64,000 nucleotides of DNA, taken from Kocuria soli. GTDB taxonomy: Bacteria > Actinomycetota > Actinomycetes > Actinomycetales > Micrococcaceae. The notes under the pieces were generated by a model that was given only the letters and a program-made list of their open reading frames with translations, was not told the DNA's origin and did not search any database. Of the stretch, positions 8,499 through 17,056 are shown piece by piece. The DNA lies in the NCBI RefSeq assembly GCF_003797835.1, contig NZ_RKMF01000005.1, forward strand, positions 1 to 64,000. The letters are read 5' to 3'. The position numbers were made by a program, and so were the translations under genes. Every line of letters starts with the position of its first letter. Positions within the stretch are counted from its first letter, which is position 1.

Positions 8499-9899
8499 AT
8501 GGTCTTGCCGAGATCCCCTCTGTCGTCATGGTCCGCGGGTCCCACCCAGTCGGGGGTGTTCAGGAACCCCGTCGTCTCCGGGGCGGCACCCGCCCCGCAG
8601 GGTTGGAAGCGCGGTGCCGTGATCGGAGCGGCCGCCGTGGCCGGTGCGGCGTCCTTGACCTTCGGGTTGTCCTCGGCCGTCGCCGCCTACCTTGCGCGTC
8701 AGGTGGTCGTACCTCCCCGGTACCGGTCGGAGGACCTCACGATCTTCAACTACACGCCGCAGACGCCCACCTCCGAAAACACTGACGAGCCCGGCGACCA
8801 ATCAGGCGGGTCCGACGCCGCATCCCGCGCCCCGGACGAGGCCGAACCCTCGCGGACGACGGGGGTGGGTGAGGTCATGCTCGCCGCGACCGTGGAAACC
8901 ACCGTGGACGGCGTCTACAGCCTGCGTTTCCACGGCGGCGCCGGACACGCGCGGATCGGCGCCATCCGCTCCTGGGCACCGGCCACCGGCAGGGTCGTGC
9001 GGGAAGTCGAGGAGATCTACAGCGGTGACCTCTCGACGGCCACCAAGGGGTGGTGGTCCGGGACCGTCTACCCCGACCCCGCGCGCGCGGGGTTCCCGTA
9101 CGAGGACGTCGAGATTCCCATCGAGGTGGGGCCGGCGCCTGCTTGGGTGGTGCCCGTGGACGGGCGCCCTACGCCGCCGGGAGAACGACCCAGAATGCTC
9201 GAGGGCCCGTGGGCGATCATGGTGCACGGACGTGGGGCCCAGCGGATGGAGGGCCTGCGTGCGTTGAAGACCGCGCGTGACCTGGGGATGACCTCCATGC
9301 TGATCTCCTACCGCAACGACCGAGAGGCCCCGTCCTCCCTGGACAACCGCTACGGGTTGGGTTTCACGGAGTGGAAGGACGTCCAGGTCGCCATTTCCTA
9401 CGCCAAGTCCCGCGGAGCCACGGACATCGTCTTGTTCGGCTGGTCCATGGGCGGGGCGATCTGCCTGCAGACCGCGGACCTGTCCTTCTACCGTGACGAC
9501 ATCGCCGCCATGGTCCTGACCGGACCCGTGGTCGACTGGTTCACCCTGTTCACCCATCACACGGCCAGCCGGAAGCTGCCCGCCCAGATCGGCAACCTGT
9601 CCTCCGGTCTGATCAGTTCCCACAAGGGCCGGTACCTGACGGGCCTTGCCACCCCCGTGGACCTGGCGAGCCTGGACTGGGTCACCCGCTACAAGGAACT
9701 CCGCACCCCCACGTTGATCCTGCACTCCAAGGACGACGAGTTCGTCCCCGACAGCGCGGGCCGGGAACTGGCGCGGATCTCCCCGTTCGTGGACTTCGTG
9801 GCCTTCCGGCGTGCGCGCCACACCAAGGAGTGGAACGTCGACCCCCACCGGTGGGAGGACGCCGTCGCCAAGTGGCTACCGGGCCGTTTGCCGGAGTGA
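8499..9899 (+). CDS. Membrane-anchored alpha/beta hydrolase
   Basis: A 466-residue protein with a short polar N-terminus and one hydrophobic segment at about residues 40-65, so probably an envelope-facing enzyme anchored by its N-terminus. A linker rich in Pro, Thr and Asp follows (about 85-130), then an unrecognised domain and a serine hydrolase domain. The nucleophile Ser316 lies in G-W-S-M-G-G, an acid candidate at Asp412/Asp413 in H-S-K-D-D-E-F, and the catalytic His441 in R-H-T-K. The topology resembles prolyl-oligopeptidase/dienelactone-type hydrolases; substrate unknown. The ATG at 8499 is chosen because the upstream reading frame is low in coding character. It converges with ybaK, 24 nt away. 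Confidence 0.8.
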   Translation: MVLPRSPLSSWSAGPTQSGVFRNPVVSGAAPAPQGWKRGAVIGAAAVAGAASLTFGLSSAVAAYLARQVVVPPRYRSEDLTIFNYTPQTPTSENTDEPGDQSGGSDAASRAPDEAEPSRTTGVGEVMLAATVETTVDGVYSLRFHGGAGHARIGAIRSWAPATGRVVREVEEIYSGDLSTATKGWWSGTVYPDPARAGFPYEDVEIPIEVGPAPAWVVPVDGRPTPPGERPRMLEGPWAIMVHGRGAQRMEGLRALKTARDLGMTSMLISYRNDREAPSSLDNRYGLGFTEWKDVQVAISYAKSRGATDIVLFGWSMGGAICLQTADLSFYRDDIAAMVLTGPVVDWFTLFTHHTASRKLPAQIGNLSSGLISSHKGRYLTGLATPVDLASLDWVTRYKELRTPTLILHSKDDEFVPDSAGRELARISPFVDFVAFRRARHTKEWNVDPHRWEDAVAKWLPGRLPE

Positions 9900-9923
9900 A
9901 TGCTGCATTGAATGTGGCGGCGC

Positions 9924-10439
9924 TCAGGCACTCAGGGCTGCGGTCTTCGCGTTCAGCACGGACACCAGATCCTGCGGGGTGACCTCGACGTCCAGGCCCC
10001 GGCGTCCGCCGGAGACGTAGACGGTGGCGTGGTGCATCGCCGACTCGTCGATCACCGTGGGGGAGGGGAGCTTCTGTCCGAACGGCGAGATGCCTCCGAT
10101 GACATATCCCGTCCTGCGCTGGGCGACGGCGGGGTCGGCGAGCACGGCCTTCTTCCAGCCGAAGGCGGCCGCCGCGGCTTTCATGGCCACCCGGTGATCC
10201 ACGGGGAGCACGACGACGCCCAGCGCCTTGCCGTCGGCTTCGGCCACCAAGAGCGTCTTGAACACCCGCTCGGCGGACACACCGAGAGCTTGTGCGGCTT
10301 CGGCCCCGTAATCCGTCACGTCGTCGTCGTGCTCGTAGGCCGCCTCCTGGAAGGCGACGCCGCGGTCGTGCAGGAACCGCAGAGCCGGCGTCGCCTCGGA
10401 AGCGGTGCTGCCGTTGCCGTGCTTGGACTTCTTGCCCAC
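9924..10439 (-). CDS. ybaK: Cys-tRNA(Pro)/Cys-tRNA(Cys) deacylase YbaK
   Basis: A 171-residue YbaK/EbsC protein starting at GTG 10439, with GGAAAGG upstream. It contains the family pattern T-P-A-L-R-F-L, the motif R-V-F-K-T-L-L-V-A with the key lysine (about 62-66), and G-G-I-S-P-F-G-Q-K. It hydrolyses mischarged Cys-tRNA(Pro) in trans. It lies downstream of sseA-sufE on the same strand with a 48-nt gap, so it may be co-transcribed. Confidence 0.9.
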   Translation of the reverse strand: MGKKSKHGNGSTASEATPALRFLHDRGVAFQEAAYEHDDDVTDYGAEAAQALGVSAERVFKTLLVAEADGKALGVVVLPVDHRVAMKAAAAAFGWKKAVLADPAVAQRRTGYVIGGISPFGQKLPSPTVIDESAMHHATVYVSGGRRGLDVEVTPQDLVSVLNAKTAALSA

Positions 10440-10487
10440 TGTCCGTGGCCCTTTCCGATCCGGTAGCTGTCCGCTGCGTGTGTGTCC

Positions 10488-10967
10488 TCAGGCGCGGCGC
10501 AGTTGCCCGACCTGTCGACGGATGCGCTCGAGCATCGCGGACATCCCGCGCATGCGCAGGGGGGACACCAGTTCCGTCAGGGCGAAACGTTCGGTCAGGT
10601 CCGCCGGCAGGTCCCGGATCTGCGCTGCGGAGAGGCCGTCCAGGCCCTCGTGGAGGATGGAGGCGAAGCCTCGGGTGGTCGGTGCCTCCGGCGGGGCGGA
10701 GAAGAACAGCCGGACAGGGGTGTCGTCGGTGCCCGTCTCCGTCTGGTTCTCCCACTCGACCGTGAGGAACAAAGGGGACTGGCACTCGACCACTTGTTCC
10801 AGAGCCTCCGGGTGTTCCCCGTAGCGTTCGGGCAACTCGGGGAGTTGCCGGGAGAACTCGAGCAACAGCTGCAGGCGGTCCGTTGCCGGGACGGCCTGGA
10901 AGTCCTCGACCAGCTCGGCCAGTGACTCCGGCAGGCCCTCGGTCTGCGCTTCCGTTCCGGGGTTCAT
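10488..10967 (-). CDS. sufE: SufE-family sulfur acceptor
   Basis: A 159-residue SufE-like protein. The conserved sulfur-accepting Cys62 lies in V-V-E-C-Q-S-P-L, and the C-terminal P-L-R-M-R-G-M motif is typical. SufE proteins take persulfide sulfur from a cysteine desulfurase. The ATG at 10967 overlaps the sseA stop by 4 nt (ATGA), so the two are translationally coupled. The longer upstream frame lies inside sseA and is rejected. Pairing with a sulfurtransferase rather than sufS suggests it takes sulfur from, or gives it to, the rhodanese. Confidence 0.9.
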   Translation of the reverse strand: MNPGTEAQTEGLPESLAELVEDFQAVPATDRLQLLLEFSRQLPELPERYGEHPEALEQVVECQSPLFLTVEWENQTETGTDDTPVRLFFSAPPEAPTTRGFASILHEGLDGLSAAQIRDLPADLTERFALTELVSPLRMRGMSAMLERIRRQVGQLRRA

Positions 10968-11875
10968 CGGCGGTTCTCCGGGGCTGCGCCGCGTTCGGAG
11001 CCCGACACGATCGGGACGCGCACGGAGTTGCCCCATTCGGTCCAGGAGCCGTCGTAGTTACGCACGCTGTCGAACCCGAGGAGGTGTTCGAGCACGAACC
11101 ACGTGTGGGCGGAGCGTTCACCGATCCGGCAGTAGGCGATCACCGGGTCGGAGGGGTCCAGTCCCACCTCGTCCAGGTAGATGGCCTCCAGGTCGGGGCG
11201 TGCCTTGAACGTGGAGTCTTCGGCGGCGGCACGTGCCCAGGGGACGGAGGCCGCCGTCGGGATGTGGCCGCCGCGCAGGACACCCTCCTGCGGATATTCA
11301 GCCATGTGGGTGCGCTGGCCCGTGTACTCGGGTTCGGAGCGCACGTCGATCAGGGGCACGGAGCCCAGGGCGTCGAGCACCTCCGGCTGGTAGGCGCGGA
11401 TCCGGGAATCGTCCCGCTCGACCACGGGGTACTCGCTCGCGGGTCGGGGAGTGACGGCGGTGGTGAGTTCGCGGCCTTCGGCCACCCACTTGTCGCGGCC
11501 ACCGTCCATGAGCCGGACGTCTTCGTGACCGAAGAGCGTGAAGACCCACAGGGCGTAGGCGGCCCACCAGTTGGACTTGTCGCCGTAGACCACGATCGTG
11601 TCCTCGCGGGAGATGCCCTTGCGGGACATGAGCTCGGAGAACTGCTGGCCGTCCAGGTAGTCGCGCACGTCCGGGAGGTTCAGGTCCGTGTGCCAGTCCA
11701 CCTTCACCGCGCCGGGCAGGTGGCCGGTTTCGTAGAGCAGTACGTCCTCATCGGACTCGATCACGACGACGCCGGGGTCGGCACCGTGCTCGGCGACCCA
11801 GCTGGTCGACACGAGCCGTTCCGGGTGGGCGTACTGGGCGAACTTGGCGTCGGTGGTGTCCACATCCACGGACAT
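10964..11875 (-). CDS. sseA: Two-domain thiosulfate/3-mercaptopyruvate sulfurtransferase (rhodanese)
   Basis: A 303-residue tandem rhodanese. The first domain (about 20-140) has no catalytic cysteine. The second (about 165-295) has D-V-R-S-E-x-E-Y and the active loop Y-C-R-I-G-E-R-S with catalytic Cys249. The loop C-R-I-G-E-R is that of actinobacterial CysA/SseA-type thiosulfate sulfurtransferases. The ATG at 11875 is preceded by a purine-rich GGAAATGAGG. It is the first gene of an operon with sufE (4-nt overlap) and possibly ybaK, divergent from zapE. Confidence 0.93.
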   Translation of the reverse strand: MSVDVDTTDAKFAQYAHPERLVSTSWVAEHGADPGVVVIESDEDVLLYETGHLPGAVKVDWHTDLNLPDVRDYLDGQQFSELMSRKGISREDTIVVYGDKSNWWAAYALWVFTLFGHEDVRLMDGGRDKWVAEGRELTTAVTPRPASEYPVVERDDSRIRAYQPEVLDALGSVPLIDVRSEPEYTGQRTHMAEYPQEGVLRGGHIPTAASVPWARAAAEDSTFKARPDLEAIYLDEVGLDPSDPVIAYCRIGERSAHTWFVLEHLLGFDSVRNYDGSWTEWGNSVRVPIVSGSERGAAPENRR

Positions 11876-12119
11876 GGTGCTGGCCTCATTTCCTGTGACG
11901 ATTCCGAACGGTGCCAACACTATCGCCGTGGCCACCGCGGCGGGGCCCACCGGGGCGCTGTGCGCGAGGGGCGAACCCGGTGCGCGTGGGCGGTACCCGT
12001 GGGGCGGGTAAGCTCTGTCACGTTCCCCGTTCTCGACTCCCGCCGTCGACGTGTTCCGAACGTGTCGCCCCGTGTGCAGAAGGCACCGGTCGAGCCCCGG
12101 GCAGAAAGAGGTACCCCGC

Positions 12120-13181
12120 GTGAGCCCGCAGTTCCAGCGTCTGGTCGACCGTCGCCCGGCACTGTCCGCAGATGAGCTGCTGGACGGTTTCAGGCCCTCC
12201 GAGCGGTTCGGTGAAGTCTCCTTCGACACCTACCGCCCGGATCCCGCCCAACCGTCGCAGGCACAGGCCGTCGCAGAACTGCAGCGGTTCGCCGGGAGCG
12301 TGTCCGGTCCAGGTTCCGGTGGCAAGGGCGGCGGGTTCTTCTCCAGGATGTTCGGGGGTTCCTCCGGCGCTGCCAAGGGTTCCAAGCAGGGCATCTACCT
12401 CGACGGCGGATTCGGCGTCGGCAAGACACACCTGTTGGCCTCCCTGTGGCACGCGGTTCCCGGCCCCAAGGCCTTCGGCACGTTCGTCGAGTACACCAAC
12501 CTCGTAGGTGCGCTGACCTTCCCCAAGACCGTTCAAGCCCTGAGCCAGTACACCCTGGTGTGCATCGACGAGTTCGAACTCGACGACCCGGGGGACACGG
12601 TCCTCATGTCTCGGCTCATGCGCGAACTCTCCGACGCCGGGGTCAAGCTCGCGGCGACCTCGAACACGTTGCCGGGTTCCTTGGGGGAGGGGCGTTTCGC
12701 GGCCGCGGACTTCCAGCGGGAGATCCAGGTGCTTGCGGACCAGTTCGAGGTCCTTCGCATCGACGGCGAGGACTTCCGGCACCGAGGCCTTCCCGAAGCG
12801 CCGGCGTCCATCGCCGACGAAGCGATCGAGGCGACGGTCGAGCAGCGCTTCGACGGCAAGGTGGTTGCGATGGACGAGTTCAGTGAGCTCGTGGAGCACC
12901 TCAGCGTGGTGCACCCCTCCCGTTACCGCCATCTCATCAAGGACCTGGAGGGCATCGTGTGGCGCAACGTCCACACCGTCGATCAGCAGGCGCTCGCCCT
13001 GCGGCTGGTGGTGCTGGCGGACCGGTTGTACGACCGCGACCTGCCCATCGTGGCGTCGGGGACCTCCTTCGACGAGGTCTTCACTCCCGAGATGATGGCC
13101 GGTGGGTATCAGAAGAAGTACTACCGGGCCGTTTCCCGGTTGACGGCTCTGGCCCGGGAGGGCATGTCGGACAGAGCCTGA
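12120..13181 (+). CDS. zapE: AFG1/ZapE-family ATPase
   Basis: A 353-residue P-loop ATPase. Walker A is G-G-F-G-V-G-K-T-H (about 96-104) and Walker B is V-C-I-D-E-F (about 147-152). The Y-R-P-D-P-x-Q near residue 38 and the C-terminal [12 protein letters not shown] are characteristic of the family. ZapE/AFG1 proteins bind FtsZ or help quality control at the membrane. A Gly/Ser-rich loop of about 25 residues (62-90) precedes Walker A. The GTG at 12120 follows AGAAAGAGG. It is divergent from sseA, with 244 nt between them. Confidence 0.9.
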   Translation: MSPQFQRLVDRRPALSADELLDGFRPSERFGEVSFDTYRPDPAQPSQAQAVAELQRFAGSVSGPGSGGKGGGFFSRMFGGSSGAAKGSKQGIYLDGGFGVGKTHLLASLWHAVPGPKAFGTFVEYTNLVGALTFPKTVQALSQYTLVCIDEFELDDPGDTVLMSRLMRELSDAGVKLAATSNTLPGSLGEGRFAAADFQREIQVLADQFEVLRIDGEDFRHRGLPEAPASIADEAIEATVEQRFDGKVVAMDEFSELVEHLSVVHPSRYRHLIKDLEGIVWRNVHTVDQQALALRLVVLADRLYDRDLPIVASGTSFDEVFTPEMMAGGYQKKYYRAVSRLTALAREGMSDRA

Positions 13182-13229
13182 CCGACCTCACGTGCCCACC
13201 CGGGCGCGCGAGCTTGGAATGACGGACAT

Positions 13230-13265
13230 GAGGAAGGCCCCCACCAGATGGTGAGGGCCTTCCTC
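13230..13265. terminator. Hairpin between convergent zapE and small antitoxin-like gene
   Basis: Arms at 13230-13245 and 13250-13265, 16 bp with one mismatch, 4-nt loop. There is no U-tract on the plus strand. It is placed to terminate both convergent transcripts. Confidence 0.7.
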
Positions 13266-13309
13266 ATGGAGTTCGGTGGGCCATGGCCCGTGCCGAACGC
13301 GTCAGAAGA

Positions 13310-13477
13310 TCAGTTCTCCTGGGAGTCGCCGTTCAGCGAGTCCTTGGCCTGGTTGATCTGATCCTCGTACTGACCGCCGGACTTGTCGTTGGCAAAGTCT
13401 GCGCCCTTGTCCACAGCTTCCGGGTTGTCGGCAGCTGCGTCCTTGGCCTTGTCTGCAAATCCTCCGAGATCCCCCAT
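13310..13477 (-). CDS. MT0933-like antitoxin-family small protein
   Basis: A 55-residue acidic, hydrophilic protein. The pattern A-D-K-A-K-D-A-A-A-D-N-P-E-A-V-D-K-G-A-D then D-K-S-G-G-Q-Y matches the actinobacterial MT0933-like antitoxin family and resembles CsbD-type stress proteins. No toxin gene is adjacent, so a toxin-antitoxin role is doubtful here. The ATG at 13477 is preceded by AGGAGAG, a good ribosome site. Upstream residues in the longer frame are low in coding character. Confidence 0.7.
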   Translation of the reverse strand: MGDLGGFADKAKDAAADNPEAVDKGADFANDKSGGQYEDQINQAKDSLNGDSQEN

Positions 13478-13690
13478 GGGACTCTCCTCTCGGGTCGGAA
13501 TCGTTCGGACAGGACTCACTCTGCTTGACCCGGAACCAGTTGTCCAGAACATTTTTCGCAGATGGCACCCGTGTACGCTCACGGCAAAATTGCCGCTGAA
13601 TACATGTAAACGTCCTGGTCAGCAGTGGTAGTGAGCAACTTTCTGCTGAGGAGTGCTCTGTCTGGGAGGGGGCAGGGGCGGAGACATGAA

Positions 13691-13736
13691 CATGCAGAAG
13701 GCCCGACTGGAATATCCCGGTCGGGCCTTCTGCATG
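13691..13736 (-). terminator. Terminator of the tRNA-Gly-Cys-Val operon
   Basis: Arms 13691-13710 and 13717-13736 form a 20-bp stem with one mismatch around a 6-nt loop. It begins immediately after the encoded CCA of tRNA-Val (minus strand). No U-run follows. Confidence 0.75.
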
Positions 13737-13811
13737 TGGTGCGCGATACTGGGATCGAACCAGTGACCTCTTCCGTGTCAGGGAAGCGCGCTACCGCTGC
13801 GCCAATCGCGC
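13737..13811 (-). tRNA. valT: tRNA-Val (GAC)
   Basis: A 72-nt cloverleaf (13740-13811). The acceptor stem GCGCGAT pairs with ATCGCGC, and the anticodon loop CTGACAC gives GAC, which reads GUC/GUU. The T-loop is TTCGATC. CCA is encoded at 13737-13739, unlike the two upstream tRNAs. Last gene of a minus-strand tRNA operon. Confidence 0.95.
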
Positions 13812-13856
13812 TCACCGCGAGTTCACCAGCAACTCGTGAGCTTGGTGGGTTCACCG

Positions 13857-13927
13857 AGGTGGAGACGGGATTCGAACCCGCGTAGACGGCTTTGCAGGCC
13901 GCTGCCTAACCACTCGGCCACCCCACC
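13857..13927 (-). tRNA. cysT: tRNA-Cys (GCA)
   Basis: A 71-nt cloverleaf. The acceptor stem GGTGGGG pairs with CTCCACC (one G-U), the anticodon loop CTGCAAA gives GCA, and the T-loop is TTCGAAT. The discriminator is U73, the identity base of tRNA-Cys. No encoded CCA. Confidence 0.95.
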
Positions 13928-13953
13928 GGGACCTGTGTCCTGACGGACTTGGC

Positions 13954-13987
13954 CTGAGAAAACGACACCAAAGTGCCGTTTTCTCAG
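13954..13987. repeat. Inverted repeat between tRNA-Gly and tRNA-Cys
   Basis: Arms 13954-13968 and 13973-13987 are 15 nt with one mismatch around a 4-nt loop, starting one base after the tRNA-Gly discriminator. It is AT-richer than its surroundings (CTGAGAAAACG on each arm). It may be a processing stem or an internal terminator of the tRNA operon. Confidence 0.7.
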
Positions 13988-14060
13988 AGCGGTTGACGGG
14001 AGTCGAACCCGCGACCCTCACCATGGCAAGGTGATGCTCTACCAGCTGAGCTACAACCGC
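13988..14060 (-). tRNA. glyV: tRNA-Gly (GCC)
   Basis: A 73-nt cloverleaf. The acceptor stem GCGGTTG pairs with CAACCGC, the anticodon loop TTGCCAT gives GCC, and the T-loop is TTCGACT. The discriminator is U. No encoded CCA. First gene of the minus-strand operon Gly-Cys-Val. A -10 candidate TAGAGT lies upstream at 14106-14111 (minus). Confidence 0.95.
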
Positions 14061-14105
14061 ATTGTGAACCTGGATCCCGCTGCCGGGGCCAACGTTCGAT
14101 CGGAA

Positions 14106-14111
14106 ACTCTA
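14106..14111 (-). promoter_or_regulatory. Candidate -10 of the tRNA-Gly-Cys-Val operon
   Basis: TAGAGT on the minus strand, 45 nt before tRNA-Gly, preceded by a GTCAAA-like element about 14 nt further upstream. The 14112-14285 stretch holds no gene that I can recognise. Confidence 0.4.
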
Positions 14112-14310
14112 GCACAGCTTTTGACCTCCCCGGTTGCCCGGTGGTCGGCCGTTGCGGCGCTGTCCTTTCCGACGGCAGAGACTTTAGGGGACCGAATCAC
14201 ACCAGTGCAAATCGGCGTCGGGTCCACGATCCTGGGCCATCCTGGTGCGGCGCAGGCACGGCCTGCGGGCCGTGTCCCGTGGCGATTGGCACGGTGGGGC
14301 ACAACTGCGC

Positions 14311-14316
14311 TATGGT
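14311..14316 (+). promoter_or_regulatory. -10 box of tRNA-Val (CAC)
   Basis: TATGGT lies 13 nt before the tRNA 5' end, with TTGGCA at 14286-14291 as a -35 candidate (19-nt spacing). Confidence 0.5.
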
Positions 14317-14329
14317 TTCCAGGTCGCAA

Positions 14330-14401
14330 GCGCGATTGGCGCAGTGGTAGCGCGCTTCGTTCACACCGAAGAGGTCACTGGTTCGAACCCAGTATCGCGC
14401 A
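14330..14401 (+). tRNA. valV: tRNA-Val (CAC)
   Basis: A 72-nt cloverleaf. Acceptor GCGCGAT/ATCGCGC is identical to that of the tRNA-Val (GAC) about 520 bp away on the other strand. The anticodon loop TTCACAC gives CAC, which reads GUG. The T-loop is TTCGAAC. Discriminator A; no CCA encoded. The two valine tRNAs differ mainly in the anticodon arm and are probably duplicates. Confidence 0.95.
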
Positions 14402-14437
14402 CAATCACGTTCGAGACCTCGGACTCGAACGACTGGC

Positions 14438-14480
14438 ACAAGAGCCCCTCCCCGGAGATCACCTGGGGCGGGGCTCTTGT
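14438..14480 (+). terminator. Terminator after tRNA-Val (CAC)
   Basis: Arms 14438-14453 and 14465-14480 form a 16-bp stem with one mismatch and an 11-nt loop, 36 nt after the tRNA end. Confidence 0.75.
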
Positions 14481-14536
14481 CGTTCACCCGGTTCCGCCTT
14501 GCCCTCGACAGGCAGGGATGCAGCGTTGGAGAGGCG

Positions 14537-15403
14537 ATGACCCAACCCAGATTGGCCAAACAGACCGATCACGGCCGCATGTACGCGCGGTCGATCGGCG
14601 CAGCGGCCACAGTTCCTTCCATCACCACCGTGATCGGGCGCGCCGCCGTTGACCTCGGTGGGTGGCACGGGTGGTTGGCCGCCCAGGCGGTCGTGGAGGA
14701 CGATCGGCTGGCCGGTTCGCTCGGGTCGCCGTCGCGGTTGCGAACCGTCGCGCGGGAAGCGGCGGGGGCGGCCGAGCGCTACCGGGACCAGGCCGCTCTG
14801 CGCGGGGACCGCGTCCACGACTACTGCGAACAGGTCGCCTTGCGCACCATGGGACTGCCGCACGACGTGGACCGTGCCCGGAAGACCCTGGTCGAGCACC
14901 GGGAAGAGGCCTACGTGGTGCGGTTCGACGAGTGGTGGGACCTGTACTCCCCGGAACCGCTCGGCGCGGAAGTCACCGTCTGGAACCACAGCGTCGGCTA
15001 CGCGGGAACCTTGGACCTGGTGGCCCGGATCGCCGGCAAGGTCTGTCTGATCGACTACAAGACCAAAGCGACCGAGCGGAACGGGCGCGTGAAGGCGCTG
15101 GACCCCAAAGTGGTGACCCAGCTGGTCGCCGGTCTGAAGGCCGAGGAACAGCTCGTGGATGCCCAGTCCGGCGAATGGGAGCCGTGGAAGTACGGCGACG
15201 CCGATCTCCTCCTGGGGGTCGCCGTCGGCCCCACGGAGGTCGTCGCGCAACAGGCCGTGCCGGAGGTGTTGGAGGCGCACTGGCACAAGTTCTGTGCACT
15301 GCACAGGGTGTGGACCCACGAAACGCGGTTGGCCGCCACTCCCACCCAGCTGCGGCCGGTGCCACCGCCGCCCGTACGCGCTGAAACCGGCGGCCTAGAC
15401 TGA
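14537..15403 (+). CDS. RecB/Cas4-like PD-(D/E)XK nuclease-domain protein
   Basis: A 288-residue protein with a RecB-type nuclease core: His94 (D-R-V-H-D-Y), Glu145 region, Y-A-G-T-L-D (Asp160), L-I-D-Y-K-T-K (Asp173, Lys175) and a following Gln195 (T-Q-L-V-A-G-L). This is the His-Asp-Asp-Lys-Gln arrangement of the RecB/AddB exonuclease family. No helicase domain is present and no iron-sulfur cysteine set as in Cas4 is seen. It is a stand-alone enzyme with no CRISPR or recBCD context, set between a tRNA gene and def. The ATG at 14537 has GGAGAGG upstream. It is probably a DNA-processing nuclease; exact role unknown. Confidence 0.7.
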   Translation: MTQPRLAKQTDHGRMYARSIGAAATVPSITTVIGRAAVDLGGWHGWLAAQAVVEDDRLAGSLGSPSRLRTVAREAAGAAERYRDQAALRGDRVHDYCEQVALRTMGLPHDVDRARKTLVEHREEAYVVRFDEWWDLYSPEPLGAEVTVWNHSVGYAGTLDLVARIAGKVCLIDYKTKATERNGRVKALDPKVVTQLVAGLKAEEQLVDAQSGEWEPWKYGDADLLLGVAVGPTEVVAQQAVPEVLEAHWHKFCALHRVWTHETRLAATPTQLRPVPPPPVRAETGGLD

Positions 15404-15515
15404 GACCTGGTCCCTGCGAGGTGCGAACGATCCCGACCATGTCACTCGGCGCGGCTGGAACTTCCGCAGCACACCTTCCCACGTCCCGAACAACCCTCAG
15501 GAGAGCCCGGATTCC

Positions 15516-16127
15516 ATGGCAGTGCGCCCGATCCGTACCATCGGCGACCCGGTCCTACGTTCCGTGGCGGACCCCGTCCGCCACTTCGACACCCCCGAAC
15601 GCCCAGAGCTCCGCAAACTGGTCGACGACATGTTCGAGACCATGCATGACGTCGAAGGCGTTGGGCTGGCGGCGCCGCAGATCGGCGTCGGTCTGCGGAT
15701 CTTCGTGTACGACGTCGAGGGCTGTTCCGGGCACGTGATCAACCCGGAGATCAACGTCGGTACGCAGCCTCAGGACGGATCCGAGGGGTGCCTGTCGGTG
15801 CCCGGCATGGGCCACCCCACGCCGCGGGCCGAGCACGCGACCGTGCACGGGTACGACGTCGACGGCGCCCCCGTGACCGTCGAAGGGCACGGCCTGTTGG
15901 CACGGTGCCTGCAGCACGAAACCGACCACTTGAACGGCATGCTGTACGTCGACCGGTTGCGGGGCGAGGCCAAGAAGGAAGCCATGCGGACCATCCGCAA
16001 TCGTGAGTACTCCGCCGTCGTCTCGGACGTCCACGGCAAGAGGTCCTCGACGATCGTGTCGGGACGTGGATCGAGCTTCGGCGCAACGGTCACCGGCCCG
16101 CAGAGCCCCGCCGGGGGAGTCCGATGA
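15516..16127 (+). CDS. def: Peptide deformylase
   Basis: A 203-residue Fe/Zn deformylase that removes N-formyl from nascent proteins. Motif I is G-V-G-L-A-A-P-Q-I-G (48-57). Motif II is E-G-C-L-S-V-P-G with metal ligand Cys92. Motif III is Q-H-E-T-D-H (His134, Glu135, His138). The C-terminal about 35 residues after the core are polar. The stop overlaps the fmt start by 4 nt (ATGA), coupling deformylation and formylation genes. An upstream GGAG is near 15500. Confidence 0.97.
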   Translation: MAVRPIRTIGDPVLRSVADPVRHFDTPERPELRKLVDDMFETMHDVEGVGLAAPQIGVGLRIFVYDVEGCSGHVINPEINVGTQPQDGSEGCLSVPGMGHPTPRAEHATVHGYDVDGAPVTVEGHGLLARCLQHETDHLNGMLYVDRLRGEAKKEAMRTIRNREYSAVVSDVHGKRSSTIVSGRGSSFGATVTGPQSPAGGVR

Positions 16128-17056
16128 AGATCCTCTACGCCGGTACCCCGGACGTTGCCGTGCCACCGCTGCGCCACCTGACCGAGCAGCCGGATTTGGA
16201 CGTCGTCGCGGTCCTGACCCGTACCGACGCCCCCAAGGGCCGGAAGAAGACCCTGACCCCGTCGCCGGTCGCCGACGCCGCGACTGAACTCGGTATCCCC
16301 GTGATCAAGGCCAACCGAGTGGACGACACCATCACGGAGCAGATCCGTGCAACCGGTGCCGAGGCGGCGGCCGTGGTGGCCTACGGCGCACTGCTGCGGC
16401 GGGCAGCTCTTGACGCCGTACCCCTGGGGTGGGTCAATCTCCACTTCTCGTTGCTGCCGGCCTGGCGCGGGGCGGCCCCCGTGCAACGCGCCCTCATGGC
16501 GGGGGAGATGACCGCGGGCGCCACCACCTTCGTGCTGGACGAGGGCATGGACACCGGGCCCGTCCTGCGCACACTGACCGACCCTGTCCGTGACGACGAC
16601 GTGGCCGGCACGGTCCTGACCCGGCTCGCCCACCTGGGGGCACCGGTCCTGGCCGATTCCCTGCGCGACCTCTCCGCGGGCGTGCAAACAGCCCCCCAGA
16701 CGGGCGAATCGTCTCTTGCCCCGAAGCTGACCGGGGCGGACGGACGCATCGACTGGCAGGCCCCCGCCGATCGGATTTCCGCTCTGGTGCGGGCGGTGAC
16801 CCCGGAACCCGGGGCCTGGACCGAGCTGGAGGGGCAGCGGTTCAAGATCACGGGACGTGTCGTCGAACGCGCGGACCAGCCTGGCTGGAGTTCCGGCCAG
16901 GTCCGGTTGCACGACCGGGCAGTCCTGGTGGGAACGGGAACACACCCCGTGGAACTCACCGAGGTCCAGCCCTCGGGGAAGAAGAGCATGCAGGCCGGCG
17001 ACTGGGGCCGAGGACACCTGGCCCAGCACGGCGTCGGAGAAGTGAGGTTCACGTGA
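16124..17056 (+). CDS. fmt: Methionyl-tRNA formyltransferase
   Basis: A 310-residue enzyme that formylates Met-tRNA(fMet) with 10-formyl-THF. The N-terminal hydrolase-like domain begins I-L-Y-A-G-T-P-D-V-A-V and contains N-L-H-F-S-L-L-P-A-W-R-G-A-A-P (about 106-120) with catalytic Asn and His, and M-D-T-G-P-V-L. The C-terminal OB-like domain binds tRNA. Starts at ATG 16124 inside the def stop and ends in a GTGA overlap with rsmB. Confidence 0.97.
   Translation: MKILYAGTPDVAVPPLRHLTEQPDLDVVAVLTRTDAPKGRKKTLTPSPVADAATELGIPVIKANRVDDTITEQIRATGAEAAAVVAYGALLRRAALDAVPLGWVNLHFSLLPAWRGAAPVQRALMAGEMTAGATTFVLDEGMDTGPVLRTLTDPVRDDDVAGTVLTRLAHLGAPVLADSLRDLSAGVQTAPQTGESSLAPKLTGADGRIDWQAPADRISALVRAVTPEPGAWTELEGQRFKITGRVVERADQPGWSSGQVRLHDRAVLVGTGTHPVELTEVQPSGKKSMQAGDWGRGHLAQHGVGEVRFT

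Noticed and set aside
13310-13477. Toxin-antitoxin module around the MT0933-like protein
   Set aside because: No toxin candidate lies on either side; neighbours are zapE and tRNA genes, so only the family name hints at such a role.
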